Below, piece by piece: positions 1 to 7,660 of a stretch of 64,000 nucleotides of DNA; position 1 is the first letter of the stretch, and each line of letters begins with the position of its first letter. A program made the position numbers and the translations under genes. Origin of the DNA: CAWCGU01 sp963838095 (GTDB lineage: Bacteria > Actinomycetota > Thermoleophilia > Solirubrobacterales > 70-9); assembly GCA_963838095.1 (NCBI GenBank), contig CAWIPO010000009.1, positions 124,001 to 188,000 of the forward strand, in the 5' to 3' direction. Below the pieces are notes generated by a model. It was not told the DNA's origin. It ran no database searches and saw only the letters and a list, made by a program, of their open reading frames with translations.

Positions 1-2
1 CG

Positions 3-629
3 GACCTCACGGCTGACGCCGCCGGCGTGCTCGATGGCTTCGATATCTCGGCCGCGCACCTGGTCGGCGTCTCGGCGGGTGGGGGGATCGCCCAGGAGGT
101 GGCGCTCGACTCCGTCGACCGGGTGCGCTCGCTCACGTTGATAAGCACCTCCCCCGCAACCCCCGGCGACCGCGACCTGCCGTCGCCTACGGCGGAGTTC
201 GGTCGCTTCGTCGCCACGGCCGAGGTCGATTGGTCGAACCCCGACTCCGTCATCGACTACCTGGTCGATTACTCGCGCGTCCTCGCGGGCGCTGAGCGGG
301 CGTTCGACGAGACCCGAGTCCGAGAGCTCGTCCGCCGCGACGTCGAGCGGGCGAATGACTTCGCCGCGGTGCAGAACCACGACCTCATCTCCCACGGCGA
401 AGGATCACCCAAGCCCCTGTCTTCGATCACTGCGCCGACGCTCGTCATCCACGGCACCGCCGACCCGATGTTCCCGCTCGCACACGGGGAGGCGCTGGCG
501 CGGGAGATCCCCGGTGCCAGGCTGCTGTGCCTGGAAGGCGCGGGCCACGGGGTCGATCGAGCCGACTGGGAGCCCGTCGCCCGCGCGGTCGTCGAACACA
601 CCGGTGCCGCCGAGCAACCCAGGCCATAG
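3..629 (+). CDS. Alpha/beta-fold hydrolase, 5' end outside the window
   Basis: The frame is open to the window edge, so the N-terminus (oxyanion-hole region and first strands) is missing. The nucleophile elbow GVSAGGG follows a strand (AHLVGVS), the acid lies in the LVIHGTADPMFP strand-loop, and the catalytic His in EGAGHGVDR. These three in this order define an alpha/beta hydrolase of the non-heme peroxidase/lipase-like type, a soluble cytoplasmic esterase or hydrolase whose substrate cannot be told. An internal GTG at 27 exists, but the residues before it (DLTADAAGVLDGF) are typical family sequence, so it is not the start. Confidence 0.85.
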   Translation, partial: DLTADAAGVLDGFDISAAHLVGVSAGGGIAQEVALDSVDRVRSLTLISTSPATPGDRDLPSPTAEFGRFVATAEVDWSNPDSVIDYLVDYSRVLAGAERAFDETRVRELVRRDVERANDFAAVQNHDLISHGEGSPKPLSSITAPTLVIHGTADPMFPLAHGEALAREIPGARLLCLEGAGHGVDRADWEPVARAVVEHTGAAEQPRP

Positions 630-662
630 CTCACATGCGACCGCGGGCGATGCCTCTGACTC

Positions 663-1106
663 TTACGGCCCTACGCGGTGCGCAACGAACGTGATCGGCC
701 CGGTGTCGCAGCGCTCTGCTCCACGGCCGCGCCTCACTCGCACAGTCGCCTCGAGGGCGTCTCTCGCGGTGAACTGGCCAGTGAAGCTGTCCTTGCCTGG
801 CGGCGAGATGTAGGTCACGTATCCACTGAACGTGCGACCGGAACGAGCCGCGGTCATCGGCACGCCCACCTTTCGCGTGCGGTGTCCCTCGCATCGAAGC
901 TTTCCACTCCAATTGAGGAGCCGCACTCCGTGCAGACCCGGGCGCAGAACTTCAACCCGGAGTCGCAGTTTGCCCGGCCCGTGATTCCCGCTTGTGTACT
1001 CGCCCCTGTACTGACCGTCGGTGGGCGTGAAAGCAGGAGCGGCGGCGGCGCCTGCGCCGAGGGACATCAACCCGACCGCGAACGAGAGGGTCGCGAATCT
1101 GCGCAT
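663..1106 (-). CDS. Secreted hypothetical protein with signal peptide
   Basis: A 147-residue protein. It begins MRRFATLSFAVGLMSLG followed by AGAAAA, a signal peptide with probable cleavage near residue 23. The mature part is rich in beta-prone segments (YRGEYTSGNHGPGKLRLRVEV) with two Cys residues (around LRCEG and AERCDTG) that could form a disulfide. No catalytic motif is visible. It is probably an exported small beta-domain protein of unknown role. It is transcribed away from the SnoaL pair. A TAGGGT (minus strand, about 11 bases before the ATG) could be its -10 element. Confidence 0.7.
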   Translation of the reverse strand: MRRFATLSFAVGLMSLGAGAAAAPAFTPTDGQYRGEYTSGNHGPGKLRLRVEVLRPGLHGVRLLNWSGKLRCEGHRTRKVGVPMTAARSGRTFSGYVTYISPPGKDSFTGQFTARDALEATVRVRRGRGAERCDTGPITFVAHRVGP

Positions 1107-1208
1107 ATGTTCAGAGGACCCTACGCGATCACGAAAGTTGCGCTCAGGACGAGAAGTAGCAGCCGGAAAGCAGTAGCGAAACCCTCAGCGCGAGATACTG
1201 CGCGGGCG

Positions 1209-1640
1209 ATGCCACCTGCCGAGTCCGAGTTCCTTCGCGCGTTCCGAGAGAGTTTCGAGCAAGGGAATCGAGCCTGGAACGCGGGCGACGTCAAGACCGC
1301 CTACGCCGCGCTTCCCGATCAGCTCGAGTATCGACTGGCGGCGACCTGGCCCGAGGCGCGGGTGCTGCTGAGCCGGGACGAGGTGATCGATTTCTTCGAA
1401 AACTTTCAGGAGACTTTCCCGGATGCGCGTACCGCGTCGCATGAGTACCTGGAGGGCGATCACGAAACCGTGGTCGTCGGGTTTCAGGTCGCTGGGACGG
1501 GACGAACGTCGGGGGCGGGAGGAGAGATGGAGATTTGGCAGGTCTGGGAAATCCGGGATCAGGACAATTTGACCGTGGCCAGCGTGACCGAATTCACGAA
1601 TCGACGAGAGGCCCTCGAAGCCGCCGGGCTGAGCGAGTAG
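1209..1640 (+). CDS. SnoaL/NTF2-like protein 1
   Basis: A 143-residue cone-barrel protein of the SnoaL-like/ketosteroid-isomerase superfamily. Helical N-terminus (FRESFEQGNRAWNAGDVKTAY), then strands with the family pattern 'LEYRLAATWPEAR..LSRDEVIDFFENF' and an end EALEAAGLSE. The first in-frame ATG that fits the family is at 1209; the frame is open far upstream but that part has no family-like sequence. The next SnoaL gene starts 3 bases after the stop and shares an identical tail, so the two are a tandem duplication in one transcript. Substrate and reaction unknown; the family includes isomerases, cyclases and non-enzymatic binders. Confidence 0.85.
   Translation: MPPAESEFLRAFRESFEQGNRAWNAGDVKTAYAALPDQLEYRLAATWPEARVLLSRDEVIDFFENFQETFPDARTASHEYLEGDHETVVVGFQVAGTGRTSGAGGEMEIWQVWEIRDQDNLTVASVTEFTNRREALEAAGLSE
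1608..1640 (+). repeat. 33-base direct repeat, copy 1 (second copy 2025-2057)
   Basis: The last 33 bases of the two SnoaL-like genes, from gaggccctcgaa to the stop codon, are identical at 1608-1640 and 2025-2057. The rest of the two genes is much less alike. This points either to local gene conversion or to strong constraint on the C-terminal tail EALEAAGLSE. Confidence 0.8.
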
Positions 1641-1643
1641 GCG

Positions 1644-2057
1644 ATGTCGCAGGAGAACGTGGAGAAGATTCAGGAGGCGGTCCGGGCATTGAACCGTGAT
1701 GACCAGGACGCCACATTCGATTGGGTACACCCCGACGTTGAGTGGCAAACCCTGGAAGCGTTTCCGGATGCTGGCGTCCATCGCGGACCCGAAGGGGTAC
1801 GGGATTTCTTTCGAGCCTGGTCGAATGCCTTTAGCGGCTTCCGCGTGCACCTGGAGGAGTGCGTACCCGTGGACGACGTGGACGACGATCGCCTCATTGC
1901 CACCCTCCGCGTTAGCGGAAAGGGCGCCGAGAGCGGCGCCGGTGTTCAGTCTCCATCGTTCTTTCAGCTCTTGGAGTTCCAAGAGGGGCAGTTGGTCCGT
2001 GCGCGGATGTTTCAGACCAAGACAGAGGCCCTCGAAGCCGCCGGGCTGAGCGAGTAG
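1644..2057 (+). CDS. SnoaL/NTF2-like protein 2
   Basis: A 137-residue SnoaL-like domain protein beginning MSQENVEKIQEAVRAL, a start common in Thermoleophilia paralogues. Core features: 'FDWVHPDVEWQTLEAFPDAG' (acidic/His lining of the cone), 'HRGPEGVRDFFRAW', and the C-terminal strand reaching EALEAAGLSE. It lies 3 bases downstream of the first copy and almost certainly shares its mRNA. The two proteins have diverged along their length but are identical at the last 33 bases. Function unknown. Confidence 0.88.
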   Translation: MSQENVEKIQEAVRALNRDDQDATFDWVHPDVEWQTLEAFPDAGVHRGPEGVRDFFRAWSNAFSGFRVHLEECVPVDDVDDDRLIATLRVSGKGAESGAGVQSPSFFQLLEFQEGQLVRARMFQTKTEALEAAGLSE

Positions 2058-2233
2058 GGCGCTCGGCTACCGCATTGGACGATTTGGAGGGAAGTCCGCC
2101 GGTGGCAGCGGCTAGACTGATTTCTCGGGTCGAGCATCCGTTCGACCAACGTAGTGCTCCGCGTTTTCGTAGTCGTTGCCTCCGGGCACCCTCCGCGTTC
2201 GCAGTGCACCCACCGGCGCTTTAGGGAAGAGGC

Positions 2234-2380
2234 ATGGCCTCAGGTAGCAAGCGGAAGACCACGATGGCGAAGCTCAACCGTGAACGCAGGCTCGTCGAGC
2301 GTCGGCAAGAGAAGCAGGCCAAGAAGGCTGCGCGGAAGCAGGCAGCCGCAGACGCCCGGACCGACCCCACGACTGGCTAA
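2234..2380 (+). CDS. Small Lys/Arg-rich hypothetical protein
   Basis: A 48-residue protein. Sequence begins MASGSKRKTTMAKLNRERRL and continues as a charged helix (VERRQEKQAKKAARKQAAAD) before a short tail. An AG-rich ribosome site (GGAAGAGG, 2225-2232) sits just before the ATG. Extremely basic and predicted to be one long helix; small proteins with the core MAKLNRERR..EK occur in related actinobacteria but have no assigned function. Nucleic-acid or ribosome binding is a guess from charge only. An internal ATG (residue 11, MAKLNRERR) is an alternative start. Confidence 0.65.
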   Translation: MASGSKRKTTMAKLNRERRLVERRQEKQAKKAARKQAAADARTDPTTG

Positions 2381-2447
2381 TCGGCGACGTCCCGTTAGTC
2401 AGTCCCACCTCTGGGTGGTAACGAGAAGCTAGCGGCCGGTTCCGAGC

Positions 2448-3424
2448 ATGCGCATCCTCTTCACCACGCGCGGAAGCTCCGGCCACGTCGGACCGCTGGC
2501 TCCTTTCGCGCACGCCTGCCTCCGCGCCGGACACGACGTCCTGGTCGCGGCGCAGCGTCAGTTCGAGCCGAACATTGAACGCGCCGGGCTTCCGTTCGCG
2601 CCGGTCGGCTGGGGCTCGCCGAGATGGAGGAGCTGTCGATCAAGCTGGCCGCGCCGGAGGTCGACAAGGCTCGCGCTCAGCTGGACTTGCCGCGCGACCC
2701 AGGTGGTGAGCGGCTCGCCGCCGCGCCGAGTCTGACAACGATCCCGCAGGAGCTCGAAGATCCGGCCGCAGGACCGCCGGCGCGAGCCAGCCGCTTCCGG
2801 TTCGAAGCCGGTGCCGGTGCTGAGGAGCTACCGAAGTGGTGGTCGGGCAACGAGGACCCACTCGTCTATCTGACTTTCGGCTCGGTCGCCGCCGGGGCGC
2901 ATCTGCCCTATTACCCTGCCCTGTACCGCTCGGCGATCGCAGCGCTCGCGCCGCTTGCGGTTCGACTTCTCGTGACGGTCGGTGACGCCGAGCGCGAGCT
3001 CGACGAGCTGGGGGAGGTACCGTCCAACGTCCACGTCGAAACCTGGGTGACCCATGACGACGTGGCGCGAAGCGCGGACGTGATCGTCTGCCACGGCGGC
3101 TTTGGAAGCACGCTGGGCGCGCTTGCCCACGGCACGCCGCTCGTCGTTTTGCCTCTGTTCAGCAGCGATCAATGGCTGAACGGCGACGCCGTTGCCCGCG
3201 TCGGCGCCGGCATCACGGTCGCCGACGACCGGACTGCCCGCAACGTCCTCGAGCTGCCCGCAGCCGAGACGGTCGGTGAGCTCGCCGGCGCCGTCGAATC
3301 GGTGATCGCCGATGCGACCTATCGACGCGAGACGGTGCGAATCGCGGATTCCATGCGCGCCCTGCCGCCGGTCGACGAGTCGGTGACGTTGCTCGAACGA
3401 ATCGCCGCTGGCGCAACGGCCTAG
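2448..3424 (+). pseudogene. MGT/UGT-type glycosyltransferase with internal out-of-frame deletion
   Basis: Codons 2448 to about 2610 encode the start of a GT1 glycosyltransferase (MRILFTTRGSSGHVGPLAP, then AGHDVLVAAQRQFEPNIERAG). The reading then jumps frame: from about 2609 the other frame reads LGLAEMEELSIKL and continues through the C-terminal UDP-sugar domain (LVYLTFGSVAAGA; VIVCHGGFGSTLGALAHGTPLVVLPLFSSDQ). Family members are near 400 residues; here only about 325 can be read, so roughly 70 residues of the acceptor domain are missing together with the frame. Either a true deletion or an assembly collapse. The donor domain is intact, but the protein as written would not be made. Confidence 0.8.
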
Positions 3425-4620
3425 GCAGAGAGGGCTTGCTCGGCCGCGCGCCGTCCGCTCCGAAGCGCCCCCTCCATCAGCCCGTGCCACTCGCCGGCCG
3501 TATGCTCGCCTGCGAAGAACAGGGGGCCGATCGGCTTCACAAGGTCATCGTCGCGAAGTGGCGATGAGAGGGTGCGAGCCGAGTAGGAGCCCCGCACCCA
3601 CGGGTCGTCGTCCCAGCTCGAAAGCATCGCGCTTTCGGGCTCCAGATCGAGGTCCTCGCGAAGCGTGACCAGCGCAGCGACCCAGCGCTCGAACCCGTCC
3701 GAGCCACCGAGGCCATCGATCGCGGACATCGTGCCCGTGTAGCCGGTCACGAAGGGTGCGGGCCGACCGTCCGCGCCCAGCTGCGTATAGGTCCAGAAGT
3801 GTCCGGCCACGGACATGATCGCGCTCGGCGGCGCGGGCGAGCGCATGCGCAGGAAGAGCTTCGAGTTCTGGCCGTAGGTGACCGTGCGCAGCGCCTCCGC
3901 GGTCGCGCCCTCGAGCGGGGGATCGAACTCGATCTCGGCCAGCGGCGCGGTGGGGATCGCGATCACGACCGCGTCCGCCTCAATTTCGGCGTGATCGGTG
4001 GCGATGTTCACCGCGTCCGGCGACCAGCGCACCCTCCGCACGGGGCATGAGAGACGCACGGCTGCGCCGAGCTCGGCTGCGAGCGCCTCGGCGAGCCGCA
4101 TGTTGCCGCCCTCCAGTGTGTGGTTGTCGAAATCGCCAAAGGTCGAGGCTCCCTCGTCGAGCACGGATGCCGCAAGGTCGTCGGCGGGATAGCCACTCGA
4201 GATCGCGACACGCGTCTGAATCAGCTTCGAGAGGGGTGGGTCCAAGTCCAAGGTGGCGATCGCGTCGGCAGCGCTTGCGGCGTCAGTGGCCCCGCCCGCG
4301 GCAAGGCGGTCGAACGCGCCCTCGAGGTCAGTCTGGGACACCGCCTCCTCGCCGATCGGCGCGCGCCGCCCGTAGGGCGTCCCCTTGAGCACCAGCGGGA
4401 TCCGGAAGCGTGCAGCCAGGGCGTTCATCGACTCGTAGCCGGGCAGGATGAACTCGGCGCCCCTCTCGACGACCGCATCCTCCCCGAACGGCACCGACCA
4501 CACGCGTCCTCCCACCCGGTCACGCGCCTCGAGCACGGTCAGTTCCGCTCCGTCGGCGCGCAGGGCGTCGGCCGCGGCGAGTCCGGCAAAGCCGGCGCCG
4601 ATGACGCCGACCCGCTTCAT
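3421..4620 (-). CDS. Flavin monoamine oxidase family FAD-dependent oxidoreductase
   Basis: A 399-residue protein. The N-terminal Rossmann fold VGVIGAGFAGLAAADAL and the arginine motif LEARDRVGGRVWSV bind FAD; the C-terminal FAD motif is PIGPLFFAGEHTAGEWHGLMEGALRSG. This is the amine-oxidase (MAO/polyamine oxidase) family, which oxidises amines to imines using O2. Length is slightly under the usual 430-450. The C-terminal aromatic cage cannot be confirmed, so the substrate stays open. Its stop overlaps the convergent glycosyltransferase stop within a CTAG. Confidence 0.9.
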   Translation of the reverse strand: MKRVGVIGAGFAGLAAADALRADGAELTVLEARDRVGGRVWSVPFGEDAVVERGAEFILPGYESMNALAARFRIPLVLKGTPYGRRAPIGEEAVSQTDLEGAFDRLAAGGATDAASAADAIATLDLDPPLSKLIQTRVAISSGYPADDLAASVLDEGASTFGDFDNHTLEGGNMRLAEALAAELGAAVRLSCPVRRVRWSPDAVNIATDHAEIEADAVVIAIPTAPLAEIEFDPPLEGATAEALRTVTYGQNSKLFLRMRSPAPPSAIMSVAGHFWTYTQLGADGRPAPFVTGYTGTMSAIDGLGGSDGFERWVAALVTLREDLDLEPESAMLSSWDDDPWVRGSYSARTLSSPLRDDDLVKPIGPLFFAGEHTAGEWHGLMEGALRSGRRAAEQALSA

Positions 4621-4702
4621 TCATCTCTCCCTTCTACGGCATCGGCCGGCCGGTGGTAGCGTTGGCGCGGGTCGTTGAACGCCAACTCGAGAAGGAGTCA
4701 TG

Positions 4703-5092
4703 ATGACTGAAACGCTCAAGGGAACTTGCTTGTGCGACGGGGTGGAGTACGAGGTTCAGGATCCCGTGGCACTGGGTTACTGTCACTGCAGTCGCTGCCA
4801 GCGCTGGACGGGGTCGAGCCTTGCAGGGGTAGTCGTGGCCAAGGAGAACTTCAGGTTCACCAAGGGCGAGGACCTGGTCAACACCTACGAGAGCGAGCTC
4901 GCGCCCCGCAACTTCTGCAGCAACTGCGGATCGAGCCTGTATGACGACCTCGGCGAGGTGTACTTCGTGGCCGCGGGACTGATGCGCGAGCTCGCGCTCG
5001 AGCCGAGCTTTCACCAACAGGTCGCATACAAGGCCAGCTGGCACAAAATCGGCGACGACGCCCCGCAGTTCGCCGAGATGCCGCCGGCCTGA
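4703..5092 (+). CDS. GFA/CENP-V family zinc protein
   Basis: About 129 residues with the complete zinc pattern of the GFA (glutathione-dependent formaldehyde-activating enzyme-like) fold: GTCLCDGVEYE, YCHCSRCQRWTGSS and FCSNCGSSLYDD supply paired Cys ligands. The family includes S-(hydroxymethyl)glutathione synthase homologues, but most members have unknown substrates. Two ATGs stand in tandem (4700 and 4703); the ribosome site GAAGGAG (4691-4697) is 2 bases from the first and 5 from the second, so the second is preferred. Confidence 0.88.
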   Translation: MTETLKGTCLCDGVEYEVQDPVALGYCHCSRCQRWTGSSLAGVVVAKENFRFTKGEDLVNTYESELAPRNFCSNCGSSLYDDLGEVYFVAAGLMRELALEPSFHQQVAYKASWHKIGDDAPQFAEMPPA

Positions 5093-5160
5093 CGCGAGGC
5101 GCGCAGTCGGCGCGTCCCAGCGCGCCGGCATCTAGGGTTGCGCGCGCCGGTTCGGCGAAT

Positions 5161-5197
5161 GCAACAGCCAGTGTTGAATTCGGCACTGATTTGTTGC
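5161..5197. promoter_or_regulatory. Large imperfect palindrome centred on GAATTC
   Basis: Outer arms gcaaca (5161-5166) and tgttgc (5192-5197), inner arms cagtg (5169-5173) and cactg (5184-5188), and a GAATTC core (5176-5181) form an imperfect 37-base palindrome about 55 bases upstream of the AbiEi-like gene. The piece tcggcactg recurs at 5211-5219, 31 bases (about three helical turns) further on. This looks like an operator; what binds is not known. Confidence 0.5.
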
Positions 5198-5221
5198 ACT
5201 TTCGACCCAATCGGCACTGTT

Positions 5222-5244
5222 TCGTGACTCGACACCAGTCACGA
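5222..5244. promoter_or_regulatory. Inverted repeat just before the AbiEi-like gene
   Basis: Perfect 8-base arms tcgtgact (5222-5229) and agtcacga (5237-5244) separated by 7 bases, ending 7 bases before the ATG at 5252. Position suggests an autoregulatory operator or an mRNA hairpin blocking initiation. Confidence 0.5.
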
Positions 5245-5251
5245 TTCATCC

Positions 5252-5584
5252 ATGCACGATCCCGACTCGATCGACGTCTACATCCCCGGTGATCCGGCCG
5301 ATCCTCGCGGGGCCAGAACTCCCCCCGACGGGATCACTCCCCATCACGGGCCGCCGCTTCACCCCGACGACATGGACGTGGTCGAGGGCATTCCTGTCAC
5401 GTCCGTCGCTCGCACGCTGATCGACCTGGCCGAGGTGATGGGCGAGGACGAGCTACGGCAGTGCTTTCAGGTGGCGCGGGCCAAGGGATTGCTAGACCTC
5501 GACCAGCTCGCCGCGGCACGGGACCGTGTCGAGTGGCGCCCTTCGCTCGCGATGCTCGACAGGGTGATCGCGGACTTCAGCTGA
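5252..5584 (+). CDS. AbiEi-like (type IV antitoxin family) fragment without winged-helix domain
   Basis: A 110-residue protein. The segment 'DDMDVVEGIPVTSVARTLID' followed by LAEVMGEDELRQCFQVA is the hallmark middle region of actinobacterial AbiEi-type antitoxins. Full-length relatives carry an N-terminal winged helix for DNA binding and often a C-terminal DUF559/endonuclease-like domain; both are absent here. There is no AbiEii nucleotidyltransferase next door. It may be a decayed remnant or a stand-alone small protein. The two upstream palindromes would suit an autoregulated antitoxin. Confidence 0.6.
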   Translation: MHDPDSIDVYIPGDPADPRGARTPPDGITPHHGPPLHPDDMDVVEGIPVTSVARTLIDLAEVMGEDELRQCFQVARAKGLLDLDQLAAARDRVEWRPSLAMLDRVIADFS

Positions 5585-5638
5585 TCGCCGCCGCGACTCC
5601 TCGAGGCCTGTGCGGCAGGGCGCCATTCTCCGAATGCA

Positions 5639-6529
5639 TCAACTGCGCAGCCGCGGCTTGAGCTTCGAGATCGTCGGCTTCGGCATTGCATCGAGCACCA
5701 GCTCGAGCTGGGCGGCGAGCTCCGCGGGGGTCGGGCGGTCGGATGGGTCGGGAGCCAGGCACGACAGGATCGGATGCGCGATCACGGCCGGGACGCTGTC
5801 GTCCAGCGAAAGAGGCTCCTCAATCAGCTGTGGCCAGCGCTCGGCCGCTACGGCGGAGCGGTGATCGCCCTCGGTGAACGGGCGCTTGCCGGCCAGCGCT
5901 CGGTAGAGAGACACACCGACGCCCCATACGTCGGCGGGCGATCCGACCGGGACGCCGTTTTGCGGCTGGCACTGCTCGGGTGACATGTATGCGTCCGTGC
6001 CTACGGCGGAGCGAAGGCCGGCGCATTCCTCCAGGGTCAGGGCGACGCTGAGGTCGATCAAGCGCGCGGGGGCGCCCATGATGATGTTGGAGGGCTTCAC
6101 ATCGAGGTGGACCACGCCGTTGCAGGCGAGGTAGTGCGCGGCCGAGCACAGCTGCAGCGCGAGTGGAATCAGCTGCTCGGGGGGGAGCGGACCGTAGCGG
6201 CGCAAAAGCGTCGAAAGCCTCGGTCCCTCGAGATGCTCCAAGACCACGTGCGGCCTGGGCCCGTCGAGGTCGGCGCCGAAGCTGCGAACCACCACGGGAT
6301 GGTTGAGGCGGTCGAGCATCTCCACCTCAGCCTCCAGACCATCGAGAGTGTGTCGATCCTCCACCAGGCCGGGGCGCACCACCTTGACCACGACCAGCGA
6401 GTGCAGTTCGTCATCCCAGGCGAGGTATGCCTCGTAGCGATAGCCACCCCCGAGGAGCTTGACCGCGCCCCGCCCAGGCGCGATCAAGTCTCCTTCGGCG
6501 AAGCCCCATTTGGACTCCTTCGGATCCAT
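5639..6529 (-). CDS. Serine/threonine protein kinase, soluble, atypical HLD/DLS motifs
   Basis: A 296-residue kinase domain without a transmembrane segment. Visible: Gly-rich loop (LLGGGYRYEAYLAW), ATP-binding Lys (LVVVKVVRPG), catalytic loop VVHLDVKPSNIIMG, metal-binding segment LIDLSVAL, activation-segment end GTDAYMSPEQC, and helix F DVWGVGVSLYRAL. The usual HRD Arg is Leu and DFG is DLS. Catalytic Asp, Lys and Asn are all kept, so activity is plausible, but activation-loop control by an HRD Arg is lost. It lies 4 bases downstream of a membrane protein in the same direction; partners unknown. Confidence 0.88.
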   Translation of the reverse strand: MDPKESKWGFAEGDLIAPGRGAVKLLGGGYRYEAYLAWDDELHSLVVVKVVRPGLVEDRHTLDGLEAEVEMLDRLNHPVVVRSFGADLDGPRPHVVLEHLEGPRLSTLLRRYGPLPPEQLIPLALQLCSAAHYLACNGVVHLDVKPSNIIMGAPARLIDLSVALTLEECAGLRSAVGTDAYMSPEQCQPQNGVPVGSPADVWGVGVSLYRALAGKRPFTEGDHRSAVAAERWPQLIEEPLSLDDSVPAVIAHPILSCLAPDPSDRPTPAELAAQLELVLDAMPKPTISKLKPRLRS

Positions 6530-6533
6530 CGTC

Positions 6534-6902
6534 CTAGCGCGTGTTGGCGCTCTGGCCGCTGGAGTTGCTCACCGAGTTCGAGGGGCCTGTGCCTCTCGTC
6601 GTCCCGGTGCGCGTATCGGCGGACTTGCTGTTCTTGCTGTTGTCACCGCCACCGGAGTTGCCGTTTCCGGAGTTCCCGCTACCGCTGTTACCGCTGCGGT
6701 CGCGTGCATCGTCGTCATCCTCATCGTCCTCGACGGCGACGACCTCGGCGGCCTTGTCGTCTCGCTTGCCGACCACCAGCTCCTCGCCACCAGCTGACGA
6801 GACCAGAGGGCCCGCCATGCTGAAGATGAAGGCGCCGAGCAGCAGCACCACGAACGAGATGCCGATGCGATCCCAGGCTGTCCGTTCGATCTGTTCCATC
6901 AC
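6534..6902 (-). CDS. Single-pass membrane protein with low-complexity Ser/Asn/Gly tail
   Basis: A 122-residue protein: short cytoplasmic head (MMEQIERTAWDRIG), one hydrophobic helix (ISFVVLLLGAFIFSMAG), a charged linker with an acidic run (VEDDEDDDDARD), then a tail built of Asn, Ser and Gly (GNSGSGNSGNGNSGGG). Nothing catalytic. Such tails are flexible, surface-exposed linkers. It sits between the two-component genes and the Ser/Thr kinase in the same orientation, so an envelope role connected with this signalling block is reasonable but unproven. Confidence 0.6.
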   Translation of the reverse strand: MMEQIERTAWDRIGISFVVLLLGAFIFSMAGPLVSSAGGEELVVGKRDDKAAEVVAVEDDEDDDDARDRSGNSGSGNSGNGNSGGGDNSKNSKSADTRTGTTRGTGPSNSVSNSSGQSANTR

Positions 6903-7000
6903 TTCTCCTTGGTAGGGGATACCTTCTGCAGATCAGGATCCCCCGGGGGGCTTAGCCCATCGTTGGAGCGGAATGAGAATGCTTTAAGGAATCAGCGGGG

Positions 7001-7660
7001 CTAGCCGCGCAGGCGGTAGCCCATGCCGCGCACGGTCTCGATCGTGTCCTCGCCGAGCTTGCGGCGCAGGTAGCGCACATAGACCTCGACCACGTTTGAG
7101 CCGGGGTCGTAGTCGTAGCCCCAGACGTTGGCCAGTAGCTGCTCGCGACTCAGGACCTGGCCGGCGTGATTCATGAACGTCTCCAACATCGTGAACTCGC
7201 GGGCGGTCAGGTCGATCACCTCGCCGCCGGTCATCGCCTTGCGGGTGCGGACGTCGAGCGTGACGCCCCCGGTCTCGAGCAGTGTCGGCTCCCCTGAGCG
7301 TTCGTCGCGCAGCTGTACCCGCACCCGGGCGAGCAGCTCGTCGAGCTTGAAGGGCTTGGTGATGTAGTCGCTGCTGCCCGCGTCGAGTCCCTCGACCTTG
7401 TCGCTGAGGTCATCGCGTGCCGTGAGGATGATCACCGGCATCCGCTCGCCCCGGCGACGCACCTCCCGCAGTACGCTCAACCCGTCCGTGTCGGGCAGCC
7501 CGAGGTCGAGGATGACGAGGTCGAAGTCGCTGTCGGAGGCGATCGCGATCGCGCTCGCGCCGTCGCCGCACACCTTTGTCGCGTAGCCGCGCGCTCCGAG
7601 CCCCTTTTCGATGAAGCTGGCCATCCCGGGCTCGTCTTCGATGATCAGGATCCGGTTCAA
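7001..7660 (-). CDS. OmpR/PhoB-family response regulator
   Basis: A 219-residue regulator. Receiver domain: acidic pocket Glu8/Asp9 (ILIIEDEPG), phospho-acceptor Asp52 (VILDLGLPDTDG), Thr (ILTARDD) and Lys (YITKPF). Winged-helix DNA-binding domain with 'LTAREFTMLETFMNHAGQVL' and the wing VRYLRRKLGEDTIETVRGMG. Its start overlaps the stop of the histidine kinase gene (ATGA-type, 7657-7660), so the pair is translationally coupled and cognate. Candidate binding sites are the shared palindromes at 9687 and 10444. Confidence 0.95.
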   Translation of the reverse strand: MNRILIIEDEPGMASFIEKGLGARGYATKVCGDGASAIAIASDSDFDLVILDLGLPDTDGLSVLREVRRRGERMPVIILTARDDLSDKVEGLDAGSSDYITKPFKLDELLARVRVQLRDERSGEPTLLETGGVTLDVRTRKAMTGGEVIDLTAREFTMLETFMNHAGQVLSREQLLANVWGYDYDPGSNVVEVYVRYLRRKLGEDTIETVRGMGYRLRG

